Shown: positions 1 through 13,461 of the stretch, piece after piece
Layout: every line of letters starts with the position of its first letter
Position numbering within the stretch: position 1 is the stretch's first letter
Assembly (NCBI GenBank): GCA_000611775.1
Contig: KK106985.1
Span: 2,394,527-2,458,526 of the forward strand
DNA length: 64,000 nt
Origin: Umbilicaria muhlenbergii
Taxonomy: Eukaryota > Ascomycota > Lecanoromycetes > Umbilicariales > Umbilicariaceae
Reading direction: 5' to 3'
The notes under the pieces: generated by a model
Told to the model about the DNA's origin: nothing
What the model saw: only the letters and a program-made list of their open reading frames with translations
Databases searched by the model: none
Position numbers and translations under genes: made by a program

Positions 1-1048
1 AGAAGAACATCCCCAATACACCTAGCGATTCGGTGCAGCAGGAAGGAGAAGAAGACGACACGGGGAACGACTGGGACGGAAAGGTGCCTGGAGAGTTACT
101 TGACGATGCTGCCAGAAGAGAGGGATGGTACGAAGCTGGTGAAGGTAGTACTCATGATCACGGGGGTGACCGACATAGCCCACATACGGAGAAGTTGCCT
201 GTTCCTACAGACACCGTCGAGGGTGAGGAGCTTGTGGATGATCTCCATGTACGCTCATTTCATGAAGGCCTGCGAAAACGGACAAGAGGTGGTCGAAGTG
301 ATGCGCCGGCCGTTCTCGTGGTCGTCGATAAAGGCCACGGCATCATTGACGCATTCTGGTTCTACTTTTACAGCTTCAACCTAGGCAACGTCGTTTTCAA
401 TGTACGTTTTGGCAACCATGTTGGCGACTGGGAACACTCCCTTGTTAGATTCCAGCATGGCAAACCTAAAGCTGTCTTTTTCAGTGAGCACAATTTTGGC
501 GAAGCTTACAGCTATGATGCGGTAGAGAAGATCGGAAAAAGGGTTAGTCCGCGTTTCTTCTAGTGATTTTATGGTGCTGACAGTATCTCTACTAGCCTGT
601 CATATATTCTGCCACTGGGACGCACGCCATGTATGCTACGGCTGGTACGCACCCATACGTCTTGCCTTGGGGTATCTTGCACGATGAGACGGACCGTGGT
701 CCACTCTGGGATCCGCTTCTCAATTCCCATACCTATACATATAACTATAAAACGGACATGCTTCGTTCATCAAATGTCACTCCGCATGCGCCTACCGAGT
801 GGTTCTACTTCGCCGGGCATTGGGGCGACAAGTTTTACCCCTTGGAAGACTCGAGGCAGTACAGATTTGCAGGTCAATATCACTACGTCAATGGGCCGCT
901 GGGTCCTAGATTCAAGAATTTGGGCAGAAAGAAGGTCTGTCAGGGACGGTCCACTGATCCCTGCGTCATTAAAAACTGGATTGGGGGCTTACAGATGGCG
1001 AAGAGATGGGTAGGGGTGGGAGAAGGAGAGGGTGAAGCGCCAGAGTAA
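1..1048 (+). CDS. VPS62: VPS62-family (vacuolar protein sorting-associated) protein, 3' part
   Basis: This is a partial gene that begins upstream of the window; the reading frame is open from base 3. Exon 1 runs to 542, an intron of 53 nt lies at 543-595 (donor GTTAGT, branch-like GCTGAC, acceptor CTAG), and the last exon ends with TAA at 1046-1048. The translation carries family blocks around VVVDKGHGIIDAFWF, GNHVGDWEHSLVRFQHGKP and FFSEHNFGEAYSYDAVEKIGKR, then TGTHAMYAT after the splice. These are characteristic of the Vps62 family, which in yeast is implicated in cytosol-to-vacuole trafficking; the biochemical role is not settled. An acidic and basic linker (roughly bases 33-290) sits before the first conserved block. 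The splice restores the conserved KR-PVIYSATG junction, so the model is firm. The N-terminus cannot be judged. Confidence 0.9.
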
Positions 1049-1499
1049 GCTAAAGGGGATGCTATTGTGGAGGACGTCGTTACTGCCAATGACTTTTGAT
1101 GACTGTATGGCATTTGCATTAAGGAGCGCTAGCATTGGATACCCCGAGAAAATTGTGGCGTTGCTTATGCGGGTTTGGGTATATAAATTATTCAGTCCTC
1201 ATTATCATTAGATTCAACCTGATCCCCGATTTCCACCCTGAGATTAATAGGTAATGGAAAGTAGGAACTTGGGTTAGCTTATAGCACTCCCTAACTCGTC
1301 AATAAATGTTATTGAAATATTCTATGTGGATATACTAGAGATATGTGTTTAGTACTTGTAATAGTGGCTTTTATATAAGTGACTCAAAAATTGAGGATCA
1401 TATTATTTTGCCCTGACGGCAAATCCCGCTACAGTCAACCTCAAAAACTATCGACCTTAACCAATACAAATCCATTTTTAGATCGAGGAAGAATATACG
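1049..1499 (+). promoter_or_regulatory. Intergenic region and likely promoter/5' UTR of the helicase gene
   Basis: This 451-nt tandem spacer contains no ORF of note. It is more AT-rich than its neighbours. A TATA-like TATATAAG lies at 1372-1379, about 120 nt before the helicase ATG. Assigning it as the functional TATA box is inference. Confidence 0.35.
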
Positions 1500-4400
1500 A
1501 TGGGTGACCTTCGGACTTGGGTCTCAGACAACTTGATCAAGGTGCCTCCCATCCTAAACACCCAATTTGTTGTCCCTACTGACATCTCTTTCCAGCTCAC
1601 AGGCGCATCTGACTCCACCGTAGTTGACTTTGTCCTCGCAACCGCGTCATCTGCCAAATCGTCGTCCGCTCTCCAGGACAAACTTTATGGGTTCTTGGAA
1701 GGCTCGGAAAACGAAGTCCAAGCTTTCTCCAAGGATTTGTACCACCGCTTGCCCAAAGGCGGCGCACATGGCGCAAACGGTGCAAGGGCAGCGGAGAAGA
1801 GGGAAGCGAAGGAGCACGGCAACAAGGAGATAAAAAAGAAGTACAGACTATTGGAGATGGAGGATGAGGCCTTAGAATTGGGACCAGTCGCGGCCCCGAG
1901 GGTCGAAAGGGAAGAGAAGAAGAGTAGGCGGTCGAAGGTGGATAGGAATGGCGACGAGCGTGACAGTCAGAAAAGAAGAGAACGAAGTCGAGAGAGAGAC
2001 GGGGACCGTCATCGGTCTAAGAAATTGAGGATCAAAGCGGATGTCAACGACTTCGAGGATCGCTGGGGTGACGAGGAGTTTATGGAGGAAGAGGAAGAAT
2101 TCGCGCAGTCGCCAAGCAAGCGTGTACGGCTGAACGACGGGTCGGCTTCGCCGCGAGAACCTGAGTCGGAGGTTGATGAGGAGACCAGGGCAGAAAGGGA
2201 AAGAGAAAGGGATTTGGCTGAGCGTGATGAGTTTGCCAAAAGGTTGAATAAGAAGGATGCGGAGAAAACAAAGAAGCTGGTAGAGGACCGGTCGTCGACG
2301 AAGGAAGGAAAAGAGGCTGCCTCGCGACGAGCGTTGGCGGAGGATGCGGCGGCAAGGCAAGCAGCTATGCCAGACTTGAGAGAAAGGTCGAGGCAGGAAT
2401 ACCTGAAGAAGAGAGAGGCAGAAAGGCTAGCGCTGCTGAGGAAACAGGTCGCAGAGGAAGCGGAAGAGCTCAGAAGCAATCCAGATCTCACGCGGAGAGA
2501 GAAGGAGGAATTTGCGAAAAATAGGGAGGTTCTCAGGATAGCAGAAGAGAGACTGAGAGTCGACGATCATAGGGATGGCTACATGTTGCCAGAAGATTAT
2601 ATCACAGAGAAGGGTAAAATTGACAGGAAGAGGAAAGAGGAAGCGCTTTACAAGCGCTACGTTGATCGAGACGAGCATGGCCAGGAGCGATTTGTGTCGG
2701 AACAAGAGGAGTGGGAGAACGAGCAAACAGCCAAAGCCAAGGCGCAAATAGCTAGTCACGAGAGGGTGGACGAGGGAGAATACGAGTATGTCTTCGACGA
2801 TGCACAAAGGATCAATTTCATCATGGACTCGAGGTTAGAAGGAGACGGCAAGGCATTGACCAAAGAGCAGCGCTTCCTCCAAGAGCAGCTGAAGGCCGCG
2901 GAGAGAAAGGCCGCCTCTATTGAAGATACCAGAAAAAGTCTGCCCATTTACACCTTCAGAGAACAGCTACTAGCGGCGGTAGCAGAGTACCAAGTCCTTA
3001 TTATCGTTGGAGAAACTGGAAGTGGTAAAACAACACAGATACCTCAATACCTTCATGAAGCTGGCTATACCAAAGATGGTCTCAAAGTTGGATGCACTCA
3101 ACCAAGACGAGTTGCCGCCATGAGTGTAGCAGCGCGAGTGGCAGAAGAAATGGGTGTCAAGGTCGGCAACGAAGTGGGATATGCCATTCGATTTGAGGAT
3201 GCCACGAGTGACAAAACGATTCTCAAATACATGACTGATGGCATGCTGCTACGAGAGTTCTTGACTGAACCAGATCTGGGCGGCTACTCTGCCCTGATGA
3301 TTGACGAGGCACACGAGAGAACTTTACACACGGACATCCTATTCGGTCTGGTTAAAGACATTGCCAGATTCCGTCCCGAACTCAAGCTTCTAATCTCATC
3401 AGCTACCATGGATGCGCAGAAGTTCGCAAAGTATTTCGATGACGCCCCGATCTTCAACATTCCTGGCCGACGGTACCCAGTTGACATCCACTATACACCT
3501 CAACCAGAGGCGAACTACTTGGCCGCCGCTGTGACCACCATTTTTCAGATCCACATTACCCAGGGGAAAGGAGATATTCTTGTCTTTCTGACTGGGCAGG
3601 AGGAAATTGAAGCTGCTGAGCAGAATCTTCAGGAGACCGCAAGGAAATTGGGGTCCAAGGTTCCTGAAATGGTAATATGTCCTATCTATGCAAACCTGCC
3701 GTCAGAACTTCAGAGCAAAATCTTCGAACCCACACCACCAAACGCAAGGAAGGTCGTACTAGCCACGAATATCGCCGAGACTTCTCTTACGATCGATGGG
3801 ATTGTTTATGTGATCGACCCGGGCTTCGTGAAGGAAAACGTTTACAACGCCCGCACAGGTATGGAGAGCTTGGTCGTCACACCATGCTCTCGCGCGTCTG
3901 CCAATCAGCGAAGTGGACGAGCGGGACGTGTAGGTCCCGGAAAATGCTTTCGATTGTACACGAAATGGGCCTTCTTCAACGAGCTGGAAGCGAACACCAC
4001 TCCCGAAATCCAACGTACAAATCTCAACAGCGTCGTGCTACTCCTCAAATCCCTGGGCATCAACGACCTCATCGAGTTTGACTTCATGGACCCCCCTCCA
4101 GCAGAGACGCTCATCCGGGCCCTCGAACAACTCTACGCTCTTGGCGCACTTAACGACCGTGGCGAACTTACCAAAATAGGCCGTCAAATGGCCGAGTTCC
4201 CCACAGACCCTATGCTTGCGAAATCCATTCTCGCAGCCGACAAACACGGCTGCGTAGAAGAAGTCCTCTCCATAATCGCCATGCTGGGCGAAGCCTCCGC
4301 ACTCTTCTACCGTCCCAAAGACAAGAAAATCCACGCCGACTCGGCCCGCGCCCGCTTCACCATCAAAGAAGGCGGCGACCACTTCTCGCTCCTCAACATC

Positions 4401-4889
4401 TGGAACCAGTGGGTCGACTCCGACTTCAGCTACGTCTGGGCGCGCGAAAACTTCCTCCAACAGCGCAGCCTGACGCGCGCCCGCGACGTGCGCGACCAGC
4501 TGGCCAAACTGTGCGACCGCGTCGAAGTCACCGTCTCCACCGTCGGCGCCAACGACCTCGTCCCCGTGCAGAAGGCCATCACCGCCGGCTTCTTCCCCAA
4601 CGCGGCGCGCCTGCAGCGCGGCGGGGATAGTTACCGCACGGTGAAGAACGGCATGACGGTCTATCTGCACCCGAGCAGTACGCTGTTCGAGGTCAATCCC
4701 AAGTGGGTGCTCTTTTATGAGTTGGTGCTTACGAGTAAGGAGTACATGCGCAGTAATATGCCGTTGCAGCCGGAGTGGCTGGTCGAGGCCGCGCCGCATT
4801 ATCACAAGAAGAAGGATTTGGAGACGTTGGGGACGGATAAGAAGATGCCGAAGGCGGTGGGGGCGGCGGGGGAAAAGAGTAAGATTTGA
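1500..4889 (+). CDS. PRP2: DEAH-box pre-mRNA splicing ATP-dependent RNA helicase (Prp2/Cdc28/DHX16 type)
   Basis: This intronless ORF encodes 1,129 residues. The N-terminal 450 residues are charged, rich in Arg/Glu/Lys and low in complexity, as in Prp2-like spliceosomal helicases. The helicase core follows: Walker [10 protein letters not shown] near residue 504, DEAH (MIDEAHERT) near 601, SAT motif ([11 protein letters not shown]) near 634, motif [21 protein letters not shown], and motif [14 protein letters not shown] near 802. HA2 and OB-fold regions occupy about 830-1100, and the tail is basic. Family knowledge: Prp2 remodels the activated spliceosome before the first catalytic step, in the nucleus. 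The closest match by memory is the Prp2/Cdc28 branch rather than Prp16, Prp22 or Prp43, because of the [10 protein letters not shown] segment at about 104 and the total length. The start is the first ATG in frame. Confidence 0.93.
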   Translation: MGDLRTWVSDNLIKVPPILNTQFVVPTDISFQLTGASDSTVVDFVLATASSAKSSSALQDKLYGFLEGSENEVQAFSKDLYHRLPKGGAHGANGARAAEKREAKEHGNKEIKKKYRLLEMEDEALELGPVAAPRVEREEKKSRRSKVDRNGDERDSQKRRERSRERDGDRHRSKKLRIKADVNDFEDRWGDEEFMEEEEEFAQSPSKRVRLNDGSASPREPESEVDEETRAERERERDLAERDEFAKRLNKKDAEKTKKLVEDRSSTKEGKEAASRRALAEDAAARQAAMPDLRERSRQEYLKKREAERLALLRKQVAEEAEELRSNPDLTRREKEEFAKNREVLRIAEERLRVDDHRDGYMLPEDYITEKGKIDRKRKEEALYKRYVDRDEHGQERFVSEQEEWENEQTAKAKAQIASHERVDEGEYEYVFDDAQRINFIMDSRLEGDGKALTKEQRFLQEQLKAAERKAASIEDTRKSLPIYTFREQLLAAVAEYQVLIIVGETGSGKTTQIPQYLHEAGYTKDGLKVGCTQPRRVAAMSVAARVAEEMGVKVGNEVGYAIRFEDATSDKTILKYMTDGMLLREFLTEPDLGGYSALMIDEAHERTLHTDILFGLVKDIARFRPELKLLISSATMDAQKFAKYFDDAPIFNIPGRRYPVDIHYTPQPEANYLAAAVTTIFQIHITQGKGDILVFLTGQEEIEAAEQNLQETARKLGSKVPEMVICPIYANLPSELQSKIFEPTPPNARKVVLATNIAETSLTIDGIVYVIDPGFVKENVYNARTGMESLVVTPCSRASANQRSGRAGRVGPGKCFRLYTKWAFFNELEANTTPEIQRTNLNSVVLLLKSLGINDLIEFDFMDPPPAETLIRALEQLYALGALNDRGELTKIGRQMAEFPTDPMLAKSILAADKHGCVEEVLSIIAMLGEASALFYRPKDKKIHADSARARFTIKEGGDHFSLLNIWNQWVDSDFSYVWARENFLQQRSLTRARDVRDQLAKLCDRVEVTVSTVGANDLVPVQKAITAGFFPNAARLQRGGDSYRTVKNGMTVYLHPSSTLFEVNPKWVLFYELVLTSKEYMRSNMPLQPEWLVEAAPHYHKKKDLETLGTDKKMPKAVGAAGEKSKI

Positions 4890-7800
4890 GGTGGGGATTG
4901 GGGGAGCGTGAGGGGGCGTGGGGGCGTGGGGATGGGCAGACGGTGACGTGTGATGGTCTGAATAGCAAGAACCTGTACGAGTTGGGGACAAAAGTCTGTG
5001 CCCTCCTCTCGCTTGTGGAGACTGCTATGAACGTGGTGAGAATAGCACAGTTCCATTAGTTTTTGAGCAATCATGGTGCCAATCTGGTAGCTGGACCATC
5101 TTATCTGTTGCAGAATCGATCCTGGATGTTCCAGTGCCCATTAGGTGGTTAACTCTTTGCGGACCCAAAAGCCCAGGGCAGGCCTTTTATAAGGTAAGGG
5201 GGCCACAGAGTTTTGTCCCCCGACTCGTACTTGTCGTCTGGCTTTATGAGGACAGTGGTAGTTGAGGCGAAAGATTGACTCCCGGGGATCTCGGTCCCGT
5301 GAAGATCGCCGCAGCAATGCAACGGTATGAACTTTTAGTCTCAACCAAGATTGTTCTCAGCAAATATCTGCCACCTCCTCTGGTCTTTTCTCGTTCCATA
5401 TTCCCCCATGGATACCTATATAGCTGTGTCCAGCTTCCGTGCATCAGTCCCCTGCCCACTACTCACACCAGTCTCCCCCATTGCGTCGCCCAGAACACTG
5501 GGTGGTGGATGGTCGTCTTTTCTGGAACTGGTAGAGAATGCGTCCCTACTCTGGCGATCTTTACTTTTCAAACGATACACTCGCGGATAGCTGTCTGATG
5601 TGGCCTCACATCTACCTCTGTGATGCCAGCCTTGTCAGGTCCTCTACCCATAACTTGCTAAATATTCTCACTGTCGTTAATGATGCCTTTTGTGATGTTG
5701 TGTGAGTGGACATTGTAATAGTCTGCAACAAAGGGAGGAAGCAGGTCTCCACTTCCGTTTATGGAAGTAAACGGTAGCAAAAAAGGGGAAGAGGAGAGAA
5801 GAGAACAGGGGGAGGAGAAGATGTTAAAAACGGCGGAGATTATCCGGCGTAGGATTCCGCAACCCCTCCTTTCCGTGACATTTCCAACACCGTGGCGTCA
5901 TGCATCGCGGGAGGACTTGGCCTGCATGCATAAGATAGAAAATACTAAAAGGCCCGACGCCGAACGTGAACGCCGATAGCCGCTCCGCCGCTAAAACAGG
6001 TCGGGGGAAATAGATGCAACGGAAGCTTTCTATATTTCCCGATCTCGAGAGGAAGAAAACGGCATGCCGATTTCTTTAGGGGCGGAACCTCTGCTCCTAC
6101 GTGCCGAGCTGGGGTCCCTGATAAGACTCCGCAGGGTATGTTTAACACCCTGTACGTCGCTCGTAAACTCTGGCAGGGCCTTCCTACTGTCAAACATGAA
6201 GCTGAGTACGAGCGGTAGAGTGATGACTCCCGTATTGCCCTTGAGCCCGAGTGCGCAACAAATGAAGACGATGATCATAGACCTAAACAGCCAGTGCCAC
6301 AGTGCTTGTCGTCGCAAAGATAGACGCCGTCGCTCTGGGTGATTGTGTTAGGATAGTCTGAAGCCCGGTATGGGCACCACAATTAAAACGAATCCTGGGT
6401 GTAGTACTCCGTAGAGCCGTTGCCAAAGGACGAAATCTGTCTATTTTCAAGGCTCTGAGAGTCGGCTGCCTTGGATCGTATCGAGGGTGGACTAGTGTCA
6501 AGTTGGAAAGGAGCGTATGCATTGCTCTGGATAATTTGATTAACGCCGGTGTGTGGTATGATTCTGGCATCTCCTTTCACTGTTATGGAGTCGGTAGGGT
6601 GCGAAGTTACTGAATCAAATCTTGGGAACTGTACAGCCAGCACAAAACGACCCGACTGCAGAGATGTTACATCACCATTCAATGAAGAAGGTTACAATGA
6701 AGCTTGATGATGCGACGATGAGCGGATGCTATGTACGCAAATGGAAGGGATATAAACACAATGAACCAGACATCTGTCTGGTTGCCAATAAGAAAATAAG
6801 CAAATCCGGCTGGATGAGCTGTTATCAGACGTAGAGCGGAGAAGCAGAAAGTGTGGCTTGAATATTCCCCGTTATCACCGCCACGAAGTGCCTTGGGGAA
6901 GCAGACCCAGGCAGGCCGTAGAAGCTTGATTTCGAAGGAAGGCGGCCTGCCTGTTTTTCCACCGCTGATCCGCGGCCTGGGGCCTTGCAGCCCGTTCCTT
7001 GCATGAAACATGCGCCGTGCAGCAGATCAGGGACTCGAGGGACGGAACGCTTCTCGTGCATGATTCCCTGAGCACGGAAGACGTTGGGGCAAGAGGAGGA
7101 GAGAGAGAGAAAGCAGAGGGACGAGTTCAGATCGCCGTTGGAATGTTTCGCATTCATTTTTCCTTACGCATGACGGAGTGGGAGTACGAGTACGAGTACA
7201 AGGTATTGCGCAGCTGGGAGGGAAAGTCCAAGGGCTTTGCATTGGTTGGCCTGCGTGACTGCGTCGGCCTCGACGGGTGGCACGAAGCCTTTTCCCACCT
7301 GCAGGGATGCCAGCCTGACCCCAGATCGCTGGCCAACGAGGCACGAGCGTTACAGCAACGCTCCTCAACCTGGCCTGCATGCCTTATTTGCGCCGTGCTG
7401 GTGCTTTAGTCCCCACGCCGCCTGGGAGCTGCTTGGCATCTCGCTCTTCGCACTCGGTGATGAGAGTCCCCTTTGATGACAGCCAGCGGCGTGTTAGCTA
7501 CCTACTCCTAGGCAGACTCCGTTGGTGAGAGCTGAAAGAGATCAGAACCCGGCTAGGTTGCAGCTGCGCAAGAGCTGACAAGCCTTGTCAAATTGGCAGC
7601 TTGTTAAAGCAATAGTCAGATGTGACAGAGGGTCTCACGTCTTTGTTTAGATATTCTCTGTGAAGCAGTGATATAAGTCATATGAACACTACGCACAAGC
7701 GTGTTGAGTCAACCTGAGGCGCCCCTCAGCATGGCGAGAGAAACATGAACGGGAGGCCGCTGGCTATTAGTTTCTGTTAGTCTACACGCCGTTGGCTGCC

Positions 7801-9299
7801 GTACAGACGGCGCCGTGATGAGGAGCTCGAGGAGCCACATGGGGCGTGAAGTGCTTCCCACGCGAGTACCCAGATCCGAAGAGACGGGTAGTATCGTATC
7901 TCTTACCGTGTTAACCAGTTCAACCTTTCAATTTACTCGGACCACACAGAGGTCATGTTTACGAACGTCAAGGTAGCATCAAGGCCGGCTGCTTACCGTG
8001 CTCGCCGTGTTCGTGCAACTTGAGATATGATGAGAAAAGGCCGGCTAGGGCGGCGCGACACTAGTCGGCAGTGACCCTGCACCCCATCCGCTTCCCCCTT
8101 CCCCTTCCCTGGTATGCTAAAAGCGCACGTCGATATCCGATTGTGTCCCTTTGGCCCTCTCCCTCTCCCTCTCCTTGCTGCTCCCGCTCCTCGACTCCCC
8201 CACCGACCCTCACTTTTCCGCCCTCCATCGATGATCTATACCTACCGGATTGATAGCTGTGCTGTCGCCGCTCGCCGACCGACGCCCTGCTCCGAGTCAA
8301 TGCATAGCGTGTAGGGGGTATGCTTTCAGGTCCCCGGTGTAACAACGATAAGCTCGAGGTTTGGCCGTTGCTGATCACTGGATACCACTATCGCCTCAGC
8401 TACGAAGCACACGTTGCAGCGAGTCGCTGCTGTATCCTATTGCGTCCCAGAAAAATCGAGGAAGCTCCCGCCGTCGGCGTAAAGCACCACCAACGGAGTC
8501 AAAATATACGCCTCCTAGTCCGTACGGCTGGCGGAGTATTGCGGCGTGGAGGTCCTCTCGTCAGCACACGTTGCAGTCTTCCTCCCTCCGAGTCTCCTCA
8601 CCACCCCCACGTCTTCCACTCTGGTCCTCAGACGCCATCGGTTGGGACCCTTTCGACCTGCTGAAACCATTGCGCCCCGGCGAGATCATCCTATTTGCGA
8701 CACATTTGGACTGGCCATGTCGAGTTCGACCACGAGCTGTGATACGGATAGGAAAATCTGATGGTGGACATGTTCAGGTGAATGTCAGATACGGACCGCA
8801 AACCGCTCAGCTACCGTGGACGGAAGTTTAATCACCGGGCATCGCATATATAAGCACTACGAAAAGTCTACGGGAGATACAGGCCAGGCGGGTCACTACT
8901 GGTCGAGAACATTGCAAATCTTCAGGAGCACTGCATTTTCGCCGGTACCATACATCGCACAGCCACATAGTCGAAGAGAATACGGAACAAAATAAGCGAA
9001 GGACACAATCCCGGTGGCAGCCTTACTGGTCCTCCGCGATTACGTTTGGATACGAAAACCGAAGTGACCGGGAACAGCAAGGAGGATTGGCCCAAAGTGC
9101 TTGCATGCGAATCAACGGAGCAAGTCCGCTGCCGAATCGGGTCCGCGGCTGGGGGGCTACGCTGAAGCTTACCGCGTTCATGCGCAGGCGTGCATCGCAT
9201 GATCGACGGATTGAGCCATCTGGAAGCCTGCCCGACTTGGCTGCAGAAAGCGACAGGGACTTCAACGCTCTGCACCCTGTAAATTGCGAGTAGCTAGGC
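4890..9299. other. 4.4-kb stretch with no supportable gene
   Basis: I read all six frames and found no ORF with conserved-looking sequence, plausible splice structure or codon-level support. Short ORFs at 5275-5598, 6999-7409 and 8361-8831 look random, with high Arg/Ser/Pro and no motifs. The last 1-1.2 kb probably contains the promoter and a long 5' UTR of the MIT-domain gene; a pyrimidine-rich tract lies at about 8090-8215. No tRNA or snRNA hallmark was seen. Confidence 0.5.
8090..8215 (+). promoter_or_regulatory. Pyrimidine-rich (CT) tract upstream of the MIT-domain gene
   Basis: This run is dominated by CCCTTCC- and CTCTCC-type words on the plus strand, about 1.1 kb before the ATG at 9300. 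CT-rich tracts are common just upstream of transcription starts in filamentous fungi, so a distal transcription start with a long 5' UTR is possible. That is inference. Confidence 0.25.
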
Positions 9300-12200
9300 A
9301 TGGCCTCGACTTTAGCGAAGCCGCTTCCCCACCAACGTCAGCCTTCGAGGTCCAATTCTCTCTCCTCCTCTTCAGTCATAACCGTGCAGCGAGCGGCCTC
9401 CCTGACCCGGATTGGCACCCGACCCCCTCCTGGCTCGACGCTAAGATCACAGAGTCCGATTGAATACGATCTCGGTCCGGCTCCCTTCAGGTCCAACCGT
9501 ACGCTTTCCCCTGATCCCCACCGCCGGTCAAGCGCTATCTATACCCATCCAGATACCGTGGCCGGTATCAGGGAGGGCGTCGGGAACCTGAACCGATGGT
9601 CGCAGTCCACAAGCTCAAGCAAGTCCTCTGCAACCAACAACAGACGGAATAGCCTCTCGAGGAGACTGTCGGGGTCGTTTGGCACGTTCAGTGGTATCGC
9701 CAGCTCACAGTCTCCGCCTCCCCACCGGATCGTCCTTGCCAAGTCAAGGACGCCACCAGTAAGTAGTCCGCGTGGAGCTCTCAAAGCACTTCCACTAGCC
9801 CCGACGACGTTGAGTCCGCCTCCCATCACCACCCTACCCTCGTTATCCAAAGCTGTCGATGCTGCCGAGTCGCCATCAACAGTCGCCACCGCCACGCCTG
9901 CAACGGCTGACTTGCTCACCCCTTCAACCTACCCATCGGGCAGCTCCGATTATTTTGGAGAAAAGTGGAAGGGTAGGTCGCCACCAAACAAGAGAGTGAA
10001 CGTACAGCGACCGACAACAGCGCGTTCCCCGATCGGGCAGTCCTCTCCCTCGAACCGAGATATCTGGACCCGATCCTCCGAGTCCCTGCGGAAAACTACC
10101 TTTTCAGATACAGCGGCATCTTCCAAACCAGTGCAGGCATCATCTCACACTGCACATCGGAAAAGAAATCAAGCCTCCCGTACACGGCACTCTCGCAACC
10201 GTGGAGAAGCTGGGAAAGGCAGTGGGGGGACTGGGGACGAAAGTTCTGCGTCTTCTGCACGAAGTGATCACGATAGGGGGCGTAGGCGTAGGCTACCCTC
10301 GCAGAAAGCTATGCTGTCTAAAGCCTTACAGAAGGCGAACCATGCGGTCTTACTCGATAATGCTCAGAATTTTGAGGGAGCCATGGATGCTTACGGAGAC
10401 GCTTGTGCTTTACTGCAACAAGTGATGATGAGGAGCTCGGGAGACGACGACCGGAGGAAACTTGAGGCCATAGTGAGAGACCCCATCGTTTTTCCCGTGG
10501 CAAGCTTGTCTAACAATTTGGCGTGAATAGCGGAACACCTATACCAACCGAATCGCGGAGCTGCAGGCCATTGACTCATTGTTCCAGACAGCAGACGGTA
10601 AAGCTTTGCCCAAGCGTCCAATAAGCGACAGTTCCAAAGACCAAGAACCTTTTTCGCCCGTAACCGATGATGGGGAAGGCATGCCCGAACCTGGTACGGC
10701 TACCTTGGCGCATACAGCTAACGATCATTCACGGGGTACGGAGGTTACAGAGCCTCCTGTATTGACAGATCCACACCTCTCTCCCCGACGGCAGTCCCCA
10801 CTCCCATCTACTTTTGAAGAAGAAATACATTTTGTTACTGCCTATAACCCATCGCAGCAGCACCTCGAGCAGAACTCTTGGTCGAAACACCATCTACAAA
10901 ATAGAGTTGCCCAGACCACCACAAATCTCGCGCCTCCAATGGTCCCTGAGTGTATGCCTCCGCCTTTGTCCCCTCGGCGTCCTCTGTCGCCGCTGCCTCC
11001 AGATAAAAGCTCGATATCGTCCGGTCCGCCAACGACAAATTCTTCAACGTCAGAGCCTAGCCAGTCCAACCCACATCTTCATGCTCGGCATGACATCGCC
11101 GAATCCACGTCGTGGCTCGATACCATTGATGAGTCTGGTGGCTCTTCGGAATCCTCTGTCCACTCCCGAAGCTCGTCTATTGGCCTTCGAAGAAAGCGTA
11201 TAAGAGCGCCGAGTGGAGCAACGGAGGCGGCATTCGATGCAGCTCTTGACGCCGCTGTGGAAGCAGCCTATGATGATGGGTTCGAGCCTGCAGAAGAGTA
11301 CAACAAGGGCCCGTTATCGCAAGCCAACGTTGGACCTGAGGAAGGGGGTGCCGCATGGAACGTTAAACTCAATGTAGAGCTAGCAAAGCAGCGGGTTCGA
11401 GAGGCTGAACGAGAGGCGGCAATGGCTTCGACTCGGTCGTTTGACAGAATGGGACTGCACGGTATAACAAGGGCAAAGGATAGAATTGAGTTGGAGTATA
11501 GCTTGGATGAGGCAGAAGAGGAGGAGATGACGCGTGATTACATCATGGACGATTCGGAGTATGATCTTCAATCCAAGTCTGCACTACCACGGCAGTCAGA
11601 CTCCAGTGGGTTCTCAGGCAGAACTTGGGGCAGCTCGATTGCCTCCCACCGCACAACGGCTGGGAGATCTTTATCTACAGTCGCTGAAACTACTTCGATG
11701 CCGTCTATGGCCAAACAACTGCAGGCCATAGCGCCACCGCCTCCCCCACATCCTCCGCCATCCGGGGCTCTTCCGCCTCCTCCACCGCCACCAACAACAA
11801 TGCTGCCAAGGCCCCCGAGCCTCAGCACAAGCCCAGGACCGGGTGTTCGAGACCGAAGGCTTTCCGGCCAGAATGCAAAGCAGCTTAAGATCGACACCAA
11901 CACCAAGTCAGTATTGGCAGCACAAAGCCCGAAAGCCCAACCGCTAGCTATGCTTTCTCCAACATTGCCAATTCAAGTCACCAACGAACCGCCTGAGCCT
12001 GCTTCCGCTGTCTCGGAGTCGCAAGAGACCCTGCCGAGTATGAGCTTTCAGCCTGCATCAAGAGCCGCTCAACCCAGTAACCGCCAGGTGTCTTCGCCAT
12101 TGCCCGGGCCTAGTCCAGCGGACAGCTTTAGCGATTATCCTCCCACACCAATACTTACCAAAGTGAGTTCTGTGGATAGCGAAGACGGCCTTGCGCCGAT

Positions 12201-13461
12201 ACAAAGTTCACCAGTACGCGGATTTAATAAGGTCACTGCAGGTGCTGGTACGCTGAGGAAGAACTTCTCATCTTCGAATCTGAGGAGTCGTGGGTTAACT
12301 GCAAGTAACTCTGATGTGTCAGACGGTTCGCCCAATACTCCAATAAGTGCCATCTTCTCAACGACGGTAGCTCAGCGCAACGGACCGGCCGCCGGCATGG
12401 CAGCGACATCAACGCCCATGAGCTCTAGTTTCAACATGAATGCACAGCCTGCGAGCGGAATGTACCTTTTCGACAACGACATTCACTCACCCACAAATCC
12501 TGGCACACCGAACGTGGAAGCTGCGGATGCGCCCCTGGCCCTCGAGGCTTGCCCGGAATCCTTCCTCCTGCGGCCGTTCTGGCTTATGAGGTGTGTCTAT
12601 CAAAGCATCGCTCATCCTCGCGGCGGCTATATTTCGAAGCGCCTTTTCATTCCAAGGGACATATGGCGAGTCAAAAATGTCAAATTGAAAGGTGTCGAAG
12701 AGAAAGTTTCAAATCTTGACTTGTTGACTGCAGCTTTGCTGAAACTTGCAAACGTTGACACGCTCGATGCTGATGCTCTCCTGGAGGAAATGCAATCCTT
12801 TGAAATCGTGCTGGACCAGGTCCAGGCAAACCTCTCGAAAAAGCTCGGCAGTGACGTTGGCGTGCAGGGTTCAGCAGTAATGTTTAAGGGGTCGACTACG
12901 ACAGATGATACGGGATCGACCGAAGCGTTGACATTGAAAACAAACAACACGACGAGCAAGTCCTATCTGTCTTCTTGGCGGAAATTGAGATCGAAGAACT
13001 CTACCGGTCCGGGCTCTACGCTGCCGATCGCGGTCAGTTCAGCAAAAGATGGATTTAGGGAAGGGTTGATCATGAGCTCGCTGCCCATGACTTCACAGCC
13101 GAATTCAAAGTCGGCAAAAAGGGTCCCAAGTCAGGTGCAATGCATAGGACCTAACGCCAATTACATGGGCGCGCTTGCGAGGTTGTGTGATGCCGCGCAA
13201 GTCCTTGGTAAGCAGCCACTTATGAAAGCTCGAGGTTTGGCAAGAGTAGTCAGTCTGACATGAGAAACCATAGATCAAATCGCTCGACAAGTGGAAGATC
13301 CAGGGTTGAAACATTCCTCGCAAACGCACGTTGGGCTCGAACTCAGCACCCGGCATGCGGCAGAGTTCTTTGGGTTTTTTATCTGTCGATTCGTCCTCAG
13401 CGACGTGGGTATGATGCTGGACAAGTTTATCAAGAGGGAGAGCGAGTGGGTTTTGTCTTGA
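9300..13461 (+). CDS. MIT-domain protein, large, mostly disordered
   Basis: The model has three exons, 9300-10472, 10531-13207 and 13274-13461. Introns are 58 nt (GTGAGA...ATAG) and 66 nt (GTAAGC...ATAG). The product is 1,345 residues and all junctions keep frame. Residues 1-330 are Ser/Pro/Arg-rich and look disordered. An MIT (microtubule interacting and transport) helical domain spans about 337-410, from MLSKALQKANHAVLLDNAQN through the first splice into NTYTNRIAELQAIDSLF. A Pro-rich stretch lies near 790-820. The C-terminal 300 residues are more ordered and include CPESFLLRPFWLMRCVYQSI and RPRGGYISKRLFIPRDIW-like blocks near 1060. MIT domains usually bind ESCRT-III tails, so an endosomal role is likely but inferred. 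The two introns are needed: without them the MIT domain and the C-terminus are cut. Confidence 0.88.

Noticed and set aside
4038-4991. A 317-residue minus-strand ORF.
   Set aside because: It is the shadow of the helicase C-terminal region, a result of high GC at third positions.
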